Assembly (NCBI GenBank): GCA_014649155.1
Contig: BMSM01000012.1
Span: 172,232-236,231 of the forward strand
DNA: 64,000 bases
Source of the DNA: Streptomyces griseoviridis
Lineage (GTDB): Bacteria; Actinomycetota; Actinomycetes; Streptomycetales; Streptomycetaceae
Direction: 5' to 3'
Shown here: in pieces, positions 34,640 to 43,253 of the stretch
Position numbering within the stretch: the first letter of the stretch is position 1
Layout of the letters: each line of letters opens with the position of its first letter
The notes under the pieces: model-generated
Databases searched by the model: none
What the model saw: only the letters and a program-made list of their open reading frames with translations
What the model was told of the DNA's origin: nothing
Translations under genes and position numbers: made by a program

Positions 34640-35557
34640 TCAGCCCCGGGTGCGGGCCGCGACCTCCGGCCAGTGCGCGCGCAGCGTCCGCACCGTCTCC
34701 GCGATGGCCGGCCGCCCCGCCGCCCCCGTGCGCCACAGCGCGTACAGCCGCCGCACCGGCATCGGGTCGAGCGGCACCTCCACCACCCCCGGGGGCAGCG
34801 GCCCGCGTCCCAGGCGGGGGATGAGCGCGACGCCGAGCCCGGCGGCGACCAGCGCGACCAGCGTCGGGTTCTCGTCGGCCTGGTGCACGATGTCGGGCTC
34901 GTGCCCGGCGGCCCGCAGCGTGCGCACCAGCCAGTCGTGGCAGACCCGGCCCGGCGGCTGGCAGATCCACCGCTCGCCGCCGAGTTCCTCCCGCCGTACC
35001 GCCGCCCGCCCCGCCAAGGGATGTCCCTCGGGGACCAGCAGATCGCACAGGTCGTCCCCGATGACCGCCTGTTCCACCCCGGCCGGGGCGGGCAGCGGCG
35101 CGATGTCCCAGTCGTGCGCCACCACCAGGTCGACCGCGCCCTGGGCCACCAGACCGACCGACAGATGCGGATCGACCTCGGTCAGCCGCGCGTCCAGCGC
35201 CGGGTGCTCCCGGGCGAGCCGGGCCAGTACGCCGGGCAGCAGCCCGCGCGCCGCCGAGGCGAACGCGGCGATGGTCAGCCGCCCGGCGGGCCGCCCCCGC
35301 CGCTCCTCCAGCTCCGTCTCGGCCCGCTCCACGATGGCCAGCAACTCCCGCGCGGTCTCGGCGAGTTGCCGGGCCTCGGCGGTGAGCCGCACCCCGCGCC
35401 CCTCCCGTTCGAGGAGCACGGTCCGGGTCTCCCGCTCCAGCTTGGCGATCTGCTGGGAGACGGCCGAGGGCGTGTAGCCCAGCGCGCCGGCGGCGGCGCC
35501 GACCGTGCCGTGCACCGAGACCGCGTGCAGCGCGCGCAACCGCTGAAGATCGAGCAC
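34640..35557 (-). CDS. LysR-family transcriptional regulator
   Basis: 305 aa from a GTG preceded by GGGAGGA. N-terminal LysR helix-turn-helix (LQRLRALHAVSVHGTVGAAA, YTPSAVSQQIAKLERE, about residues 3-60), followed by a periplasmic-binding-like effector domain (GRLTIAAFASAARGLLPGVL, DDLCDLLVPEGHPLAGR, LVALVAAGLGVALIPRL). It is divergent from an EamA-type exporter gene with a 99-base gap and is likely to control it, as in LysR/EamA export pairs for amino acids or drugs. The effector is unknown. Confidence 0.92.
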   Translation of the reverse strand: MLDLQRLRALHAVSVHGTVGAAAGALGYTPSAVSQQIAKLERETRTVLLEREGRGVRLTAEARQLAETARELLAIVERAETELEERRGRPAGRLTIAAFASAARGLLPGVLARLAREHPALDARLTEVDPHLSVGLVAQGAVDLVVAHDWDIAPLPAPAGVEQAVIGDDLCDLLVPEGHPLAGRAAVRREELGGERWICQPPGRVCHDWLVRTLRAAGHEPDIVHQADENPTLVALVAAGLGVALIPRLGRGPLPPGVVEVPLDPMPVRRLYALWRTGAAGRPAIAETVRTLRAHWPEVAARTRG

Positions 35558-35656
35558 GGAATCCTCCCGCGGACTGCCACCGATAAGCCGTGCTTCATCC
35601 AACCATGCAGCAATCATCGCTGGTGCTTCACGGTCGGTGGCGGCCATGCTCGGCGC

Positions 35657-36610
35657 ATGCGACCGTCCCACCTCTTCCTCGCCGTCCTCGTCGCCGCCGT
35701 CTGGGGCGTCAACTTCACCGTCATCGAGATCGGCCTCGACCACTTCCCGCCGCTCCTCTTCTCCGCCCTGCGGTTCCTGGTCGCGGCGCTCCCCGCCGTG
35801 TTCTTCGTGGGCCGCCCCAAGGTGGCGTGGAAGTGGATCGTGGCGGTGGGGATGGTGCTGGGTGTCGCCAAGTTCGGCCTGGTGTTCGTCGGCATGGACG
35901 CGGGCATGCCCGCCGGGCTCTCCTCCCTGGTGCTCCAGATCCAGGCGGTGTTCACGGCCGTCATCGCCGCCGCGGTCCTGGGGGAGCGGCCCACGCGGGT
36001 CCGGGTGACCGGCATGGCGGTGGCCCTCGCCGGCATCGGCGTCGCCGCCTGGGACGAGGGCGCCTCGGGGCCGCTCGGCGCCTTCGCCCTGGTCGTCGCG
36101 GCGGCGGCCTGCTGGGGGGTGTCCAACGTCCTGACCCGCAAGGCGTCCCCGCCGGACGCGCTCAACTTCATGGTGTGGGTCAGCACCGTCCCGGTCCTGC
36201 CGCTGCTGGCCCTGTCCCTGCTGACCGAGGGCTCCTCCCGCGACCTGGCGGCACTGCGCGCCCTGGACTGGCAGGGCGCCGGCACGCTGGTCTTCGTCGC
36301 CTGGATCTCGACCGTCTTCGGCTTCGGCGCCTGGGGCTGGCTGCTGCGCCGCCACCCGGCCTCCGCGGTCGCCCCGTTCTCCCTCCTGGTCCCGGTCTTC
36401 GGCATGTCCTCGGCGGCGCTCTTCCTGGGCGAGTCCGTCTCCCCGGCCCGCTGGTGCGCTGCGGCCCTGCTGGTCGGCGGAGTGGCCCTGACCTCCCTCG
36501 CCCCCCGGCGTCGGCCCGCGTCCCCGCCCGACGCCGGCGAGACGGCGCCCGGGAAAGCGCCGATCCGTTCTTCCGACCATGCGGAGAGCCCTCTTACCGC
36601 CACTCGATAA
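35657..36610 (+). CDS. EamA/DMT-family permease
   Basis: 317 aa with ten predicted membrane helices and the two EamA repeats: LVAAVWGVNFTVIEIGLDHF through VLGERPTRVRVTGMAVAL, and ALVVAAAACWGVSNVLTRKA through LFLGESVSPARWCAAALLVGG. The SALRFL and VFTAVIAAAVLGE forms resemble O-acetylserine/cysteine and amino-acid exporters. The C-terminal 30 residues are hydrophilic. No RBS is obvious before the ATG. Its divergent LysR neighbour is the probable regulator. The exported compound cannot be inferred. Confidence 0.9.
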   Translation: MRPSHLFLAVLVAAVWGVNFTVIEIGLDHFPPLLFSALRFLVAALPAVFFVGRPKVAWKWIVAVGMVLGVAKFGLVFVGMDAGMPAGLSSLVLQIQAVFTAVIAAAVLGERPTRVRVTGMAVALAGIGVAAWDEGASGPLGAFALVVAAAACWGVSNVLTRKASPPDALNFMVWVSTVPVLPLLALSLLTEGSSRDLAALRALDWQGAGTLVFVAWISTVFGFGAWGWLLRRHPASAVAPFSLLVPVFGMSSAALFLGESVSPARWCAAALLVGGVALTSLAPRRRPASPPDAGETAPGKAPIRSSDHAESPLTATR

Positions 36611-36628
36611 GCCCTTTTTCCGGCTTAT
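36607..36628 (+). terminator. Hairpin at the EamA stop codon
   Basis: ATAAGCC and GGCTTAT form a 7-base perfect stem around an 8-base T-rich loop. The left arm overlaps the TAA stop. It is short but well placed to end the EamA transcript. Confidence 0.55.
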
Positions 36629-36807
36629 GGTTCACCCGTGTGCCGCGCATCCAGCGGAGTGACCCGGCGGTTAGTCGGAACATGAGCAAGGTGACTGGGT
36701 GCACGGCCGTGCCGAATGTGCTCCCGCTGGGTTCTTATACGTACATCCAGGCGCCGGTGCACTCGGCGACCGCGGTGAACGGAACTCTGACGAAAGGCGG
36801 ACTCCCT

Positions 36808-36930
36808 GTGACACTCAGGGAGACGGAGCCGATTCTGCGGGAATTCCTGCGAACGCTGGGCGAGGTGCAGGACGACTTCACCAGACGATGGTGCGCGATC
36901 AGAGAACGGCCAGTCACCGTCACCAGCTGA
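36808..36930 (+). CDS. Possible 40-residue small protein
   Basis: A GTG (or an upstream in-frame ATG at 36682) opens a short frame whose last 40 residues (LRETEPILREFLRTLGEV, then QDDFTRRWCAIRERP) look like an amphipathic helix rather than random GC-rich sequence. AAAGGCGG lies 9 bases before the GTG. Local base composition is lower in GC than neighbours. No family recognised. It immediately precedes the DUF2637-like gene, whose longest possible frame would overlap it. Confidence 0.4.
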   Translation: MTLRETEPILREFLRTLGEVQDDFTRRWCAIRERPVTVTS

Positions 36931-36950
36931 ATGATCGGGCCCTTTTGATC

Positions 36951-38117
36951 GTGTATGACGACGAACTCGTATACGGCCGGGGATTCCCGGGCCCGTACGC
37001 CGCTCACCCCTATCCCTATCCCTATCCTTACGCGGGCCCGTCCGACGAGACGGCCCACGGCCGGCACCGCGCCCCCGCCGACGACGACCCGGCGTTCGCG
37101 CCGGACATGTCCTGGGACGAGGAACTGGCCGTCATGCTCCAGGACGCGCTGGAGGAGCACCGCCCGGCGGAGCGGACGCCCCGGAGCCGGCGGGACGGTC
37201 CCGACGAGACACCGGCCGCCACTCCCGCGCCGGGCAGCCCGCTGGGGAACCTGCGGGACATCACGGAGGAACTGCCCCCGCTGAAGGACCCCGCCCCCGC
37301 CCGCAGCCACCGCCGTACCCGCCCGCCCCGCGCCCCCCGCGCGCCCCGGCCTCCGCGCACCCCCAGCGGTCCGCGCGGCCCGCGCGGGATCGAGGCCGTC
37401 AGTTACGTCACCGCCGTGCTCGCCACCGTCATCGCCTCCGGGGTGAGCCTGCTGAGCGGCATCGTCGCCTACGACCCGCTCCGCGTCGTCGCCGTGACCC
37501 GGCTGGAGCCCGGTGTCGTGTCCTGGTGGCCGCTGCTGGTCTTCGGCCCCTGGCTGGTGGCGTCGCTCTCCGTGCTGCGGGCGGCCCTGCACCAGCGGCG
37601 CGCCCTGCACGCCTGGTGCGTCGTCCTCGGCTTCTCGCTGATCGCGGTCTTCCTCTGCGTGCTCCAGGCGCCGGGCACGGTCGTCGACGTCGCCGCCGCC
37701 GCGCTGCCCGGCCTGGCCTCGCTGGCCTGCTTCCAGCAGCTCGTACGGCAGATCACCCTGACCCGGCCGCCCCGGCGGCGCGCTCCGCGGCACCGGGTGC
37801 GCCCCGAGCCCCGGCAGTCCGCCGGACCGGACCGCACGGCCGGTGCGGCACCGCACGCCGGCACCGAGGAGGCCCTCGGCACGGCACCGCTGCCGGACGC
37901 GGTCCCCGGCCCGGTGGCCGGCGGGGGCGCCCCGGACCCGGTGGTCGGCACGGCCGCGCCGTCCGCCGTCCCCGAGGCCCGGCACGACGGGACCGCGCGC
38001 CCCGCCAGGACCGCGCCGCCGCCCCGGGCGCCCAGGCCCGCCGTCAGGACGTACGTCATCAGCAACGGCCGGCCGCTGCGGACCCGCTCCTTCCCGGCGC
38101 CCCGCGACGGGCGGTGA
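36951..38117 (+). CDS. DUF2637-like membrane protein
   Basis: About 388 aa. The N-terminal 135 residues are hydrophilic with a striking run of Pro-Tyr pairs near residue 25. Four hydrophobic helices occupy about residues 145-270 (RGIEAVSYVTAVLATVIASG, VVSWWPLLVFGPWLVASLSV, AWCVVLGFSLIAVFLCVL, VAAAALPGLASLACF), the pattern of DUF2637/SpdB-like proteins. These are known from Streptomyces chromosomes and conjugative plasmids. The C-terminal tail is Pro/Ala/Arg-rich. The start is uncertain: GTG at 36951 was taken, but ATG 36888 or further upstream is open. No transfer genes are nearby, so a plasmid role is not supported here. Confidence 0.75.
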   Translation: MYDDELVYGRGFPGPYAAHPYPYPYPYAGPSDETAHGRHRAPADDDPAFAPDMSWDEELAVMLQDALEEHRPAERTPRSRRDGPDETPAATPAPGSPLGNLRDITEELPPLKDPAPARSHRRTRPPRAPRAPRPPRTPSGPRGPRGIEAVSYVTAVLATVIASGVSLLSGIVAYDPLRVVAVTRLEPGVVSWWPLLVFGPWLVASLSVLRAALHQRRALHAWCVVLGFSLIAVFLCVLQAPGTVVDVAAAALPGLASLACFQQLVRQITLTRPPRRRAPRHRVRPEPRQSAGPDRTAGAAPHAGTEEALGTAPLPDAVPGPVAGGGAPDPVVGTAAPSAVPEARHDGTARPARTAPPPRAPRPAVRTYVISNGRPLRTRSFPAPRDGR

Positions 38118-38126
38118 CCGGACGGC

Positions 38127-38927
38127 TCAGGCCGCCTCGTCGAGCAGCCGGTCCAGATGACGCCGTCCCGCGCCCAGCAGACCGGGCAGCGGGGCGGCGT
38201 TCTCGTACCACCGCTTCTCGTACTCCCAGCACAGCCAGCCGTCCCAGTCGTGCCGGGTCAGCAGGTCCACGCAGTCGGCCAGCGGCAGCACGCCCTCGCC
38301 GAGCGGCAGCGGCGTGGTGTCGTCGGCGGAGGCGATGTCCTTGACCTGGACGTAGCCGAGGTGCGGGGCGAGTGCCGCGTAGGACTCGGCGGGCTGCTCG
38401 CCGCCCAGCCAGGTGTGCATCACGTCCCACAGCGCGCCGGCCCGGCGGTGCCCGACCAGACCGAGGACGCGGATCGCGTCGGCGCCCGTGCGGTGCGAGT
38501 CGTGGGTCTCCAGCAGGACGCGGACGCCCGCCTCGGTGGCGTATTCGGCGGCCGTGCCCAGCCGTCGCGCGGCCGTCGCGTCCGCCTCCTCGGGGCTCTG
38601 CCCGGTGCCGCCGCCGGGGAAGACCCGCACATACGGGGCGCCCAGGTCGCGGGCGAGGTCGAGCAGGCCGCGGATCTCCTCCAGGACGGGGGCGTCGTCG
38701 CCCGGCGCGGCGACCCGCGCGTAGCCCGCGACGCTGAGGACGGCGACGCCCGCCGCCTCGAACCCGGCCCGCACGGCCGCCCGCTCGTCGGGCGACAGGC
38801 CCGGATGCACCGGCTCCTCGGGGTGGGCGCGGAGTTCGACACCGTGCCAGCCGTGTTCGGTCGCGAGCCGCAGCACGTCGCGCACGGGCATTCCGGGGAC
38901 ACCGAGGGTGGAGAACGCGAGCTTCAT
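38127..38927 (-). CDS. Sugar phosphate isomerase/epimerase-type TIM-barrel protein
   Basis: 266 aa, xylose-isomerase-like TIM barrel (AP endonuclease 2 superfamily). Conserved strands and metal-site residues: KLAFSTLGVPGMPVRDVLRLA, GVELRAHPEEP, VRVLLETHDSHRTGAD (Glu and His), GALWDVMHTWLGGE, YVQVKDI and WLCWEYEKRWYE. Likely a cytoplasmic isomerase or epimerase of a sugar or inositol derivative. Transcribed in the same direction as the LacI gene 760 bases upstream but separated by the modular repeat, so it is probably independent. Confidence 0.85.
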   Translation of the reverse strand: MKLAFSTLGVPGMPVRDVLRLATEHGWHGVELRAHPEEPVHPGLSPDERAAVRAGFEAAGVAVLSVAGYARVAAPGDDAPVLEEIRGLLDLARDLGAPYVRVFPGGGTGQSPEEADATAARRLGTAAEYATEAGVRVLLETHDSHRTGADAIRVLGLVGHRRAGALWDVMHTWLGGEQPAESYAALAPHLGYVQVKDIASADDTTPLPLGEGVLPLADCVDLLTRHDWDGWLCWEYEKRWYENAAPLPGLLGAGRRHLDRLLDEAA

Positions 38928-39179
38928 GGTTCCGGACAGTACCCGCCGCGCCGCCGCTCACTCCCTGCCCACCTGCTCCGCCTGTCCGCCGCGCGCTCGG
39001 CTGCCGGGCGGTCGCAGGCCCGCCGCTCCCGGCGGCCCTGTTCTCGGCGGGCCGCCCGGCGGCTGCCCCGGTGCGCGGGCGGCTGTCCGACGGCTCCCTG
39101 GCCGCCGGTCCGCCGGACAAGCACCGTCGTACGGGTCCCCCGCCCCGGCGTTCCCACCCGACCGCCGAGCCCCCACCGG

Positions 39180-39690
39180 CGGCCCCTGCCGACCGCAGCC
39201 CCCACCGGCAGCCACCCCCGGGGGACATCCCTCACCCCCACGGCAGCCTCCCAAGGGCACCCGGGGGATATCCCCGACCGGCAGCCCTCCGAGGGCACCC
39301 CTCACCCCTGCCACCCCCCGAGGGCACCTCTCACCCCCGGCGGCCCGTCGAGGGCCCCCATCCCCACGGCAGCCTCCCAAGGGCCCCGGGGATATCCCCA
39401 ACCGGCAGCCCGCCGGCGAACACCCTTCACCCCCGAGGGCACCCCTCCCCCTGGTGGCTCACCGAGGGCACCCCTCACCCCCGCCACCCCCGAGGGCATC
39501 CCTCCCCCTGGTGGCTCACCGAGGCCACCCCTCACCCCCACGGCAGCCTCCCAAGGGCCCCGGAGATATCCCCAACCGGCAGCCCTCCGAGGGCACCCCT
39601 CACCCCCGCCACCTCCCCGAGGGCACCCCTCACCCCCACGGCAGCCCCCCGGCCGACCCAACCCCCACCGCCCCCCCCGGGGCCGCCCCT
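39180..39690. repeat. Modular non-coding repeat region, strongly strand-asymmetric (C-rich on +)
   Basis: About 510 bases composed of three mixed modules. Module A is about 47-49 bases, starts CACGGCAGCCTCCCAAGGG, contains GGGGATATCCCC and ends ACCGGCAGCCC; copies start at 39239, 39365 and 39539. Module B is CGAGGGCACCCCTCACCCCC-like and occurs at least six times. Module C contains CTCCCCCTGGTGGCTCACCG and occurs twice (about 39446 and 39500). The minus strand, which carries lacI and the isomerase, has repeated runs of 4-5 G able to form G-quadruplexes. Open frames exist in several frames but none has gene-like codon use. The stretch 38928-39180 before it holds nothing recognisable. Confidence 0.85.
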
Positions 39691-40736
39691 CACCCCCGAG
39701 GCGGTCCGGAGGACCCCCGTACCATCAGCTCCCCCCGCACCGTCGCGATCCCCCCGGGCGGCGCCTCCTCCCGCCCCATCGCGATGCGCCCGGCGCGCGC
39801 CCCCGCCTCCGCCAGCGGCAGCCGGACCGTCGTCAGGGCCGGTACCGCGTCGACGCTGAACGGCAGGTCGTCGAAGCCGGCCACCGACACCTCGTGCGGA
39901 ATCCGCAGCCCCGCCTCCCGCAGCGCCGCGCACGCCCCCAGCGCGACGGAGTCGTTCGCGGCGACCACGGCCGTCAGGGACGGGTCCCGGCGCAGCAGTT
40001 CCAGCGTGGCCTCGTACCCCGACCGGCGGTCATAGCGCCCGTGCACCGTCCAGCGCGGGTCCTCCTCGATGCCGTGCGCGGCCAGCCCGGCCCGGTGCCC
40101 CTCCAGCCGGTGCCGTGTGGTCGTCCGTTCCTCGGGACCCGCGATGTAGCCGATCCGCCGGTGCCCGAGGCCGATCAGATGCTCGGTCAGCTCCCGTCCG
40201 CCGCCCCGGTTGTCGAAGGTCAGCGCGATCGCCCCGGTCTCCGGAGCCGGCGGCCTTCCGCACAGCACCACCCGCGTCCCGGCCTCCGCCAGCCGGCGCA
40301 GCTTCCCCGCCACCGCCGCCTTGTGCGGGGCGTCCTCCACCGCCCCGCCGGTCAGCACCACCGCCGCCGCCCGCTGCCGCTGCAGCAGCGTGAGGTAGGT
40401 CAGCTCGCGCTCGGGAGAGCCGCCCGTGTTGCAGACCACCGCCAGCCGCTCGCCGCCCGCCCGGCCGCCCGGCCCGCCGATCTCGGACTGGATCGCGCTC
40501 GCCATGATCCCGAAGAACGGGTCGGCGATGTCGTTGACCAGGATGCCGACCAGGTCGGAGGTGGCGGCGGCCAGCGCGCTCGCCGGACCGTTGAGCACGT
40601 AGTCCAGCTCGTCGACCGCCTTCAGCACCCGCTCCCTGGTGGACGCGGCGACGGGGTAGTTCCCGTTCAGCACGCGCGACACCGTCGCGGGGGAGACCTG
40701 CGCGCGGGCCGCCACGTCCGCCAGGGTCACCGTCAT
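39690..40736 (-). CDS. LacI-family repressor of the Gfo/DUF993 sugar operon
   Basis: 348 aa from an ATG preceded by GGAGGACGAGG. LacI helix-turn-helix TLADVAARAQVSPATVSRVLNG with hinge helix (ASALAAATSD) and an effector domain (VGILVNDIADPFFGIMASAI, VVLTGGAVEDAP, GHRRIGYIAGPEE, TAVVAANDSVALGACAALRE, SVAGFDDLPFSVDAVPALTT). It is divergent from the three-gene operon starting at 40942, with an AAGCGCTT operator between them. Its 3' end runs directly into the modular repeat. The inducer is probably the sugar or polyol used by that operon. Confidence 0.92.
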   Translation of the reverse strand: MTVTLADVAARAQVSPATVSRVLNGNYPVAASTRERVLKAVDELDYVLNGPASALAAATSDLVGILVNDIADPFFGIMASAIQSEIGGPGGRAGGERLAVVCNTGGSPERELTYLTLLQRQRAAAVVLTGGAVEDAPHKAAVAGKLRRLAEAGTRVVLCGRPPAPETGAIALTFDNRGGGRELTEHLIGLGHRRIGYIAGPEERTTTRHRLEGHRAGLAAHGIEEDPRWTVHGRYDRRSGYEATLELLRRDPSLTAVVAANDSVALGACAALREAGLRIPHEVSVAGFDDLPFSVDAVPALTTVRLPLAEAGARAGRIAMGREEAPPGGIATVRGELMVRGSSGPPRG

Positions 40737-40865
40737 GTCCTCGTCCTCCGCCTCATCGCACCCTCGCCACCGCCGGAAGGCGGCCCTCGCCGCACCCAGA
40801 AGGCGCGTCACCCCGGCCGCGCTCTTGTCCGGACCACCGTCCACAGGCTAGCTTCGTATCAAATA

Positions 40866-40877
40866 GAAAGCGCTTGC
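40866..40877. promoter_or_regulatory. LacI-type operator in the lacI/Gfo intergenic region
   Basis: GAAAGCGCTTGC, with the perfect core palindrome AAGCGCTT typical of LacI-family operators. Located between the divergent starts at 40736 and 40942. A sister site lies at 42171 inside the operon. Confidence 0.75.
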
Positions 40878-40941
40878 TATCACGCCCGTCCCGGCGGATG
40901 CGGCGCACGGACCGCGTAGAACCGCGTACGAAGGGAACGAC

Positions 40942-42093
40942 GTGACACGCAAGACGGTGCGTATCGCCATGAACGGTGTGACGGGGCGCATGGGCTACCG
41001 CCAGCACCTCGTCCGCTCCATCCTGGCCCTGCGCGAGCAGGGCGGCCTCGACCTCGGCGGCGGCACGGTGCTGTGGCCGGAGCCGGTCCTGGTCGGCCGC
41101 CGCGCGTACGCGCTGGAGGAGCTGGCCGAGCGGCACGGCCTGGAGCACGTCTCGACGGACCTGGACGCGGTCCTCGCCGACGAGACGGTCGACATCTACT
41201 TCGACGCCCAGGTGACCTCCGCCCGCGAGGAGGCGATCAGGAAGGCCATCGCCGCCGGCAAGCACGTCTACACCGAGAAGCCGACGGCCACCGGTCTCGA
41301 CGGCGCCCTCGCCCTCGCCCGGCTGGCCGAGGAGAAGGGCATCAAGCACGGCGTCGTCCAGGACAAGCTGTTCCTGCCGGGCCTGCTGAAGCTCAAGCGC
41401 CTGATCGACGGCGGCTTCTTCGGCCGGGTCCTGTCCGTGCGCGGGGAGTTCGGCTACTGGGTCTTCGAGGGCGACTGGCAGGAGGCCCAGCGCCCGTCCT
41501 GGAACTACCGCGCGGAGGACGGCGGGGGCATCGTCGTCGACATGTTCCCGCACTGGGAGTACGTCCTGCACGAGCTGTTCGGCCGGGTGACCTCCGTCCA
41601 GGCGCTCACCGCCACCCACGTCCCGCAGCGCTGGGACGAGAACGGCAAGCCCTACGACGCCACCGCCGACGACGCCGCCTACGGCGTCTTCGAACTCGAC
41701 GGCGGCGCGATCGCGCAGATCAACTCCTCCTGGGCGGTCCGCGTCAACCGCGACGAACTGGTCGAGTTCCAGGTCGACGGCACCGAGGGCTCCGCCGTCG
41801 CGGGCCTGCGCAACTGCCGCGTCCAGCACCGCTCCGCCACCCCCAAGCCGGTCTGGAACCCGGATATCCCCGCCACCGAGGTCTTCCGCGACCAGTGGCA
41901 GGAGGTCCCGGACAACGGCGAGTTCGACAACGGCTTCAAGGCCCAGTGGGAGCTGTTCCTGCGCCACGTCTACGCCGACGCCCCCTACCACTGGGACCTG
42001 CTGGCCGGCGCCCGCGGCGTGCAGCTCGCCGAGCTGGGCCTGAGGTCCTCCGCCGAGGGCCGCCGCCTGGTCGTGCCGGAGGTCGCGCTGTGA
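40942..42093 (+). CDS. Gfo/Idh/MocA-family oxidoreductase
   Basis: 383 aa from a GTG preceded by AAGGGA. N-terminal NAD(P) domain (VRIAMNGVTGRMGYRQHLVRS; this GVTGRMG form differs from the usual GxGxxG), VDIYFDAQVTSAREEAIRKA, then the signature EKPTA with catalytic Lys, and a C-terminal beta-sheet domain (GGGIVVDMFPHWEYVLHELFG with catalytic-type Asp-His). It probably oxidises a sugar, inositol or related polyol with NAD(P). Its stop overlaps the next GTG in GTGA. First gene of a LacI-controlled three-gene operon. Confidence 0.9.
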   Translation: MTRKTVRIAMNGVTGRMGYRQHLVRSILALREQGGLDLGGGTVLWPEPVLVGRRAYALEELAERHGLEHVSTDLDAVLADETVDIYFDAQVTSAREEAIRKAIAAGKHVYTEKPTATGLDGALALARLAEEKGIKHGVVQDKLFLPGLLKLKRLIDGGFFGRVLSVRGEFGYWVFEGDWQEAQRPSWNYRAEDGGGIVVDMFPHWEYVLHELFGRVTSVQALTATHVPQRWDENGKPYDATADDAAYGVFELDGGAIAQINSSWAVRVNRDELVEFQVDGTEGSAVAGLRNCRVQHRSATPKPVWNPDIPATEVFRDQWQEVPDNGEFDNGFKAQWELFLRHVYADAPYHWDLLAGARGVQLAELGLRSSAEGRRLVVPEVAL

Positions 42094-43253
42094 CCCTCCG
42101 CCTCCCGAACCCCGACGGCACCCTGCGCGCCTACGAGCCCCGCGCCGAGCCCCGCGTCGAAGCGAACCCGGGAAGCGCTTTCACCTCCCGTACGGTCTTC
42201 TCGGCCGCGCACGTCGTCGCCGACCCGTACGCCGACACCACCCCGGACGGCCCCGCCGCCGTCGACTGGGACGCCACCCTCGCCTTCCGCCGCCACCTGT
42301 GGTCGCACGGACTGGGCGTCGCCGAGGCGATGGACACCGCCCAGCGCGGCATGGGCCTGGACTGGGCCGGCGCCGCCGAGCTGATCCGCCGCTCCGCCGC
42401 CGAGGCGAAGGCGTGCGGCGGCCGGATCGCCTGCGGCGTCGGCACCGACCAGCTCCCCGCCGCCGGTGCCCCCGCCCTCGCGGACATCCGCGCCGCCTAC
42501 GAGGAGCAGCTCGCCGTCACCGAGCAAGCAGGCGCCCAGGCCGTGCTGATGGCCTCCCGCGCCCTCGCCGCCACCGCGCAGGGCCCGGACGACTACCTCG
42601 ACGTCTACGGCCACCTCCTCCGCCAGTCCGCCGAACCGGTGATCCTGCACTGGCTCGGCCCCATGTTCGACCCGGCCCTGGAGGGCTACTGGGGCTCCGC
42701 CGACCTGGACGCGGCCACCGGCACCTTCCTGGAGGTCATCGCCGCCCACCCCGACAAGGTCGACGGCATCAAGGTCTCCCTCCTCGACGCCCGGCGCGAG
42801 GTCGACCTGCGCCGCCGCCTCCCGCAGGGCGTGCGCTGCTACACCGGCGACGACTTCCACTACCCCGAGCTGATCGCCGGCGACGACCAGGGCTTCAGCC
42901 ACGCCCTGCTCGGCGTCTTCGACCCGCTGGGCCCGCTGGCGGCCGAGGCGGTCCGGGTCCTGGACACCGGGGACACGGACGGCTTCCGCGCCCTCCTCGA
43001 CCCGACCGTCGCCCTCTCCCGCCACCTCTTCCGGGCCCCGACCCGCTTCTACAAGACGGGGGTGGTGTTCCTGGCCTGGCTGGCCGGCCACCAGAGCCAC
43101 TTCACCATGGTCGGCGGCCTCCAGTCGGCCCGCTCCCTGCCCCACCTCGCCCGCGCCTACGAACTCGCCGACGGCCTCGGCCTGTTCCCCGACCCGAAAC
43201 TGGCCGAGGAACGCATGCGCACCCTGCTCTCCCTGCACGGAGTCACCCAGTGA
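42090..43253 (+). CDS. DUF993 family protein (dihydrodipicolinate synthase-like TIM barrel)
   Basis: 387 aa. I recognise the DUF993 family, distant from class I aldolases of the DapA group, with no established reaction. Visible blocks: FSAAHVVADPYADTTP, LGVAEAMDTAQRGMGLDW, ACGVGTDQLP, AVLMASRALAATAQGPDDYL, VILHWLGPMFDPALEGYWG, KVDGIKVSLLDARREVDLR (Lys at the usual Schiff-base strand) and RCYTGDDFHYPELI. Start GTG overlaps the oxidoreductase stop, and its own stop overlaps the next GTG, so all three genes are tightly coupled. An AAGCGCTT palindrome lies within its first 30 codons. An aldolase or dehydratase acting on the oxidised sugar is plausible but inferred. Confidence 0.85.
   Translation: MTLRLPNPDGTLRAYEPRAEPRVEANPGSAFTSRTVFSAAHVVADPYADTTPDGPAAVDWDATLAFRRHLWSHGLGVAEAMDTAQRGMGLDWAGAAELIRRSAAEAKACGGRIACGVGTDQLPAAGAPALADIRAAYEEQLAVTEQAGAQAVLMASRALAATAQGPDDYLDVYGHLLRQSAEPVILHWLGPMFDPALEGYWGSADLDAATGTFLEVIAAHPDKVDGIKVSLLDARREVDLRRRLPQGVRCYTGDDFHYPELIAGDDQGFSHALLGVFDPLGPLAAEAVRVLDTGDTDGFRALLDPTVALSRHLFRAPTRFYKTGVVFLAWLAGHQSHFTMVGGLQSARSLPHLARAYELADGLGLFPDPKLAEERMRTLLSLHGVTQ
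42171..42182. promoter_or_regulatory. Second AAGCGCTT operator-like site, inside the DUF993 gene
   Basis: GGAAGCGCTTTC, nearly a perfect palindrome and the same core as the site at 40866. It lies 1.3 kb downstream of the first within coding sequence. LacI proteins can bind promoter and intragenic sites together. Confidence 0.5.

Noticed and set aside
36951..38117. Plasmid transfer (Spd) gene indicating an integrated element
   Set aside because: No integrase, replication, tra or attachment site is visible nearby, and flanking genes are core type.
38958..39859. Several open frames of 119-262 codons across the modular repeat
   Set aside because: They arise from stop-poor GC-rich repeats in more than one frame and both strands; none has an RBS or family motif.
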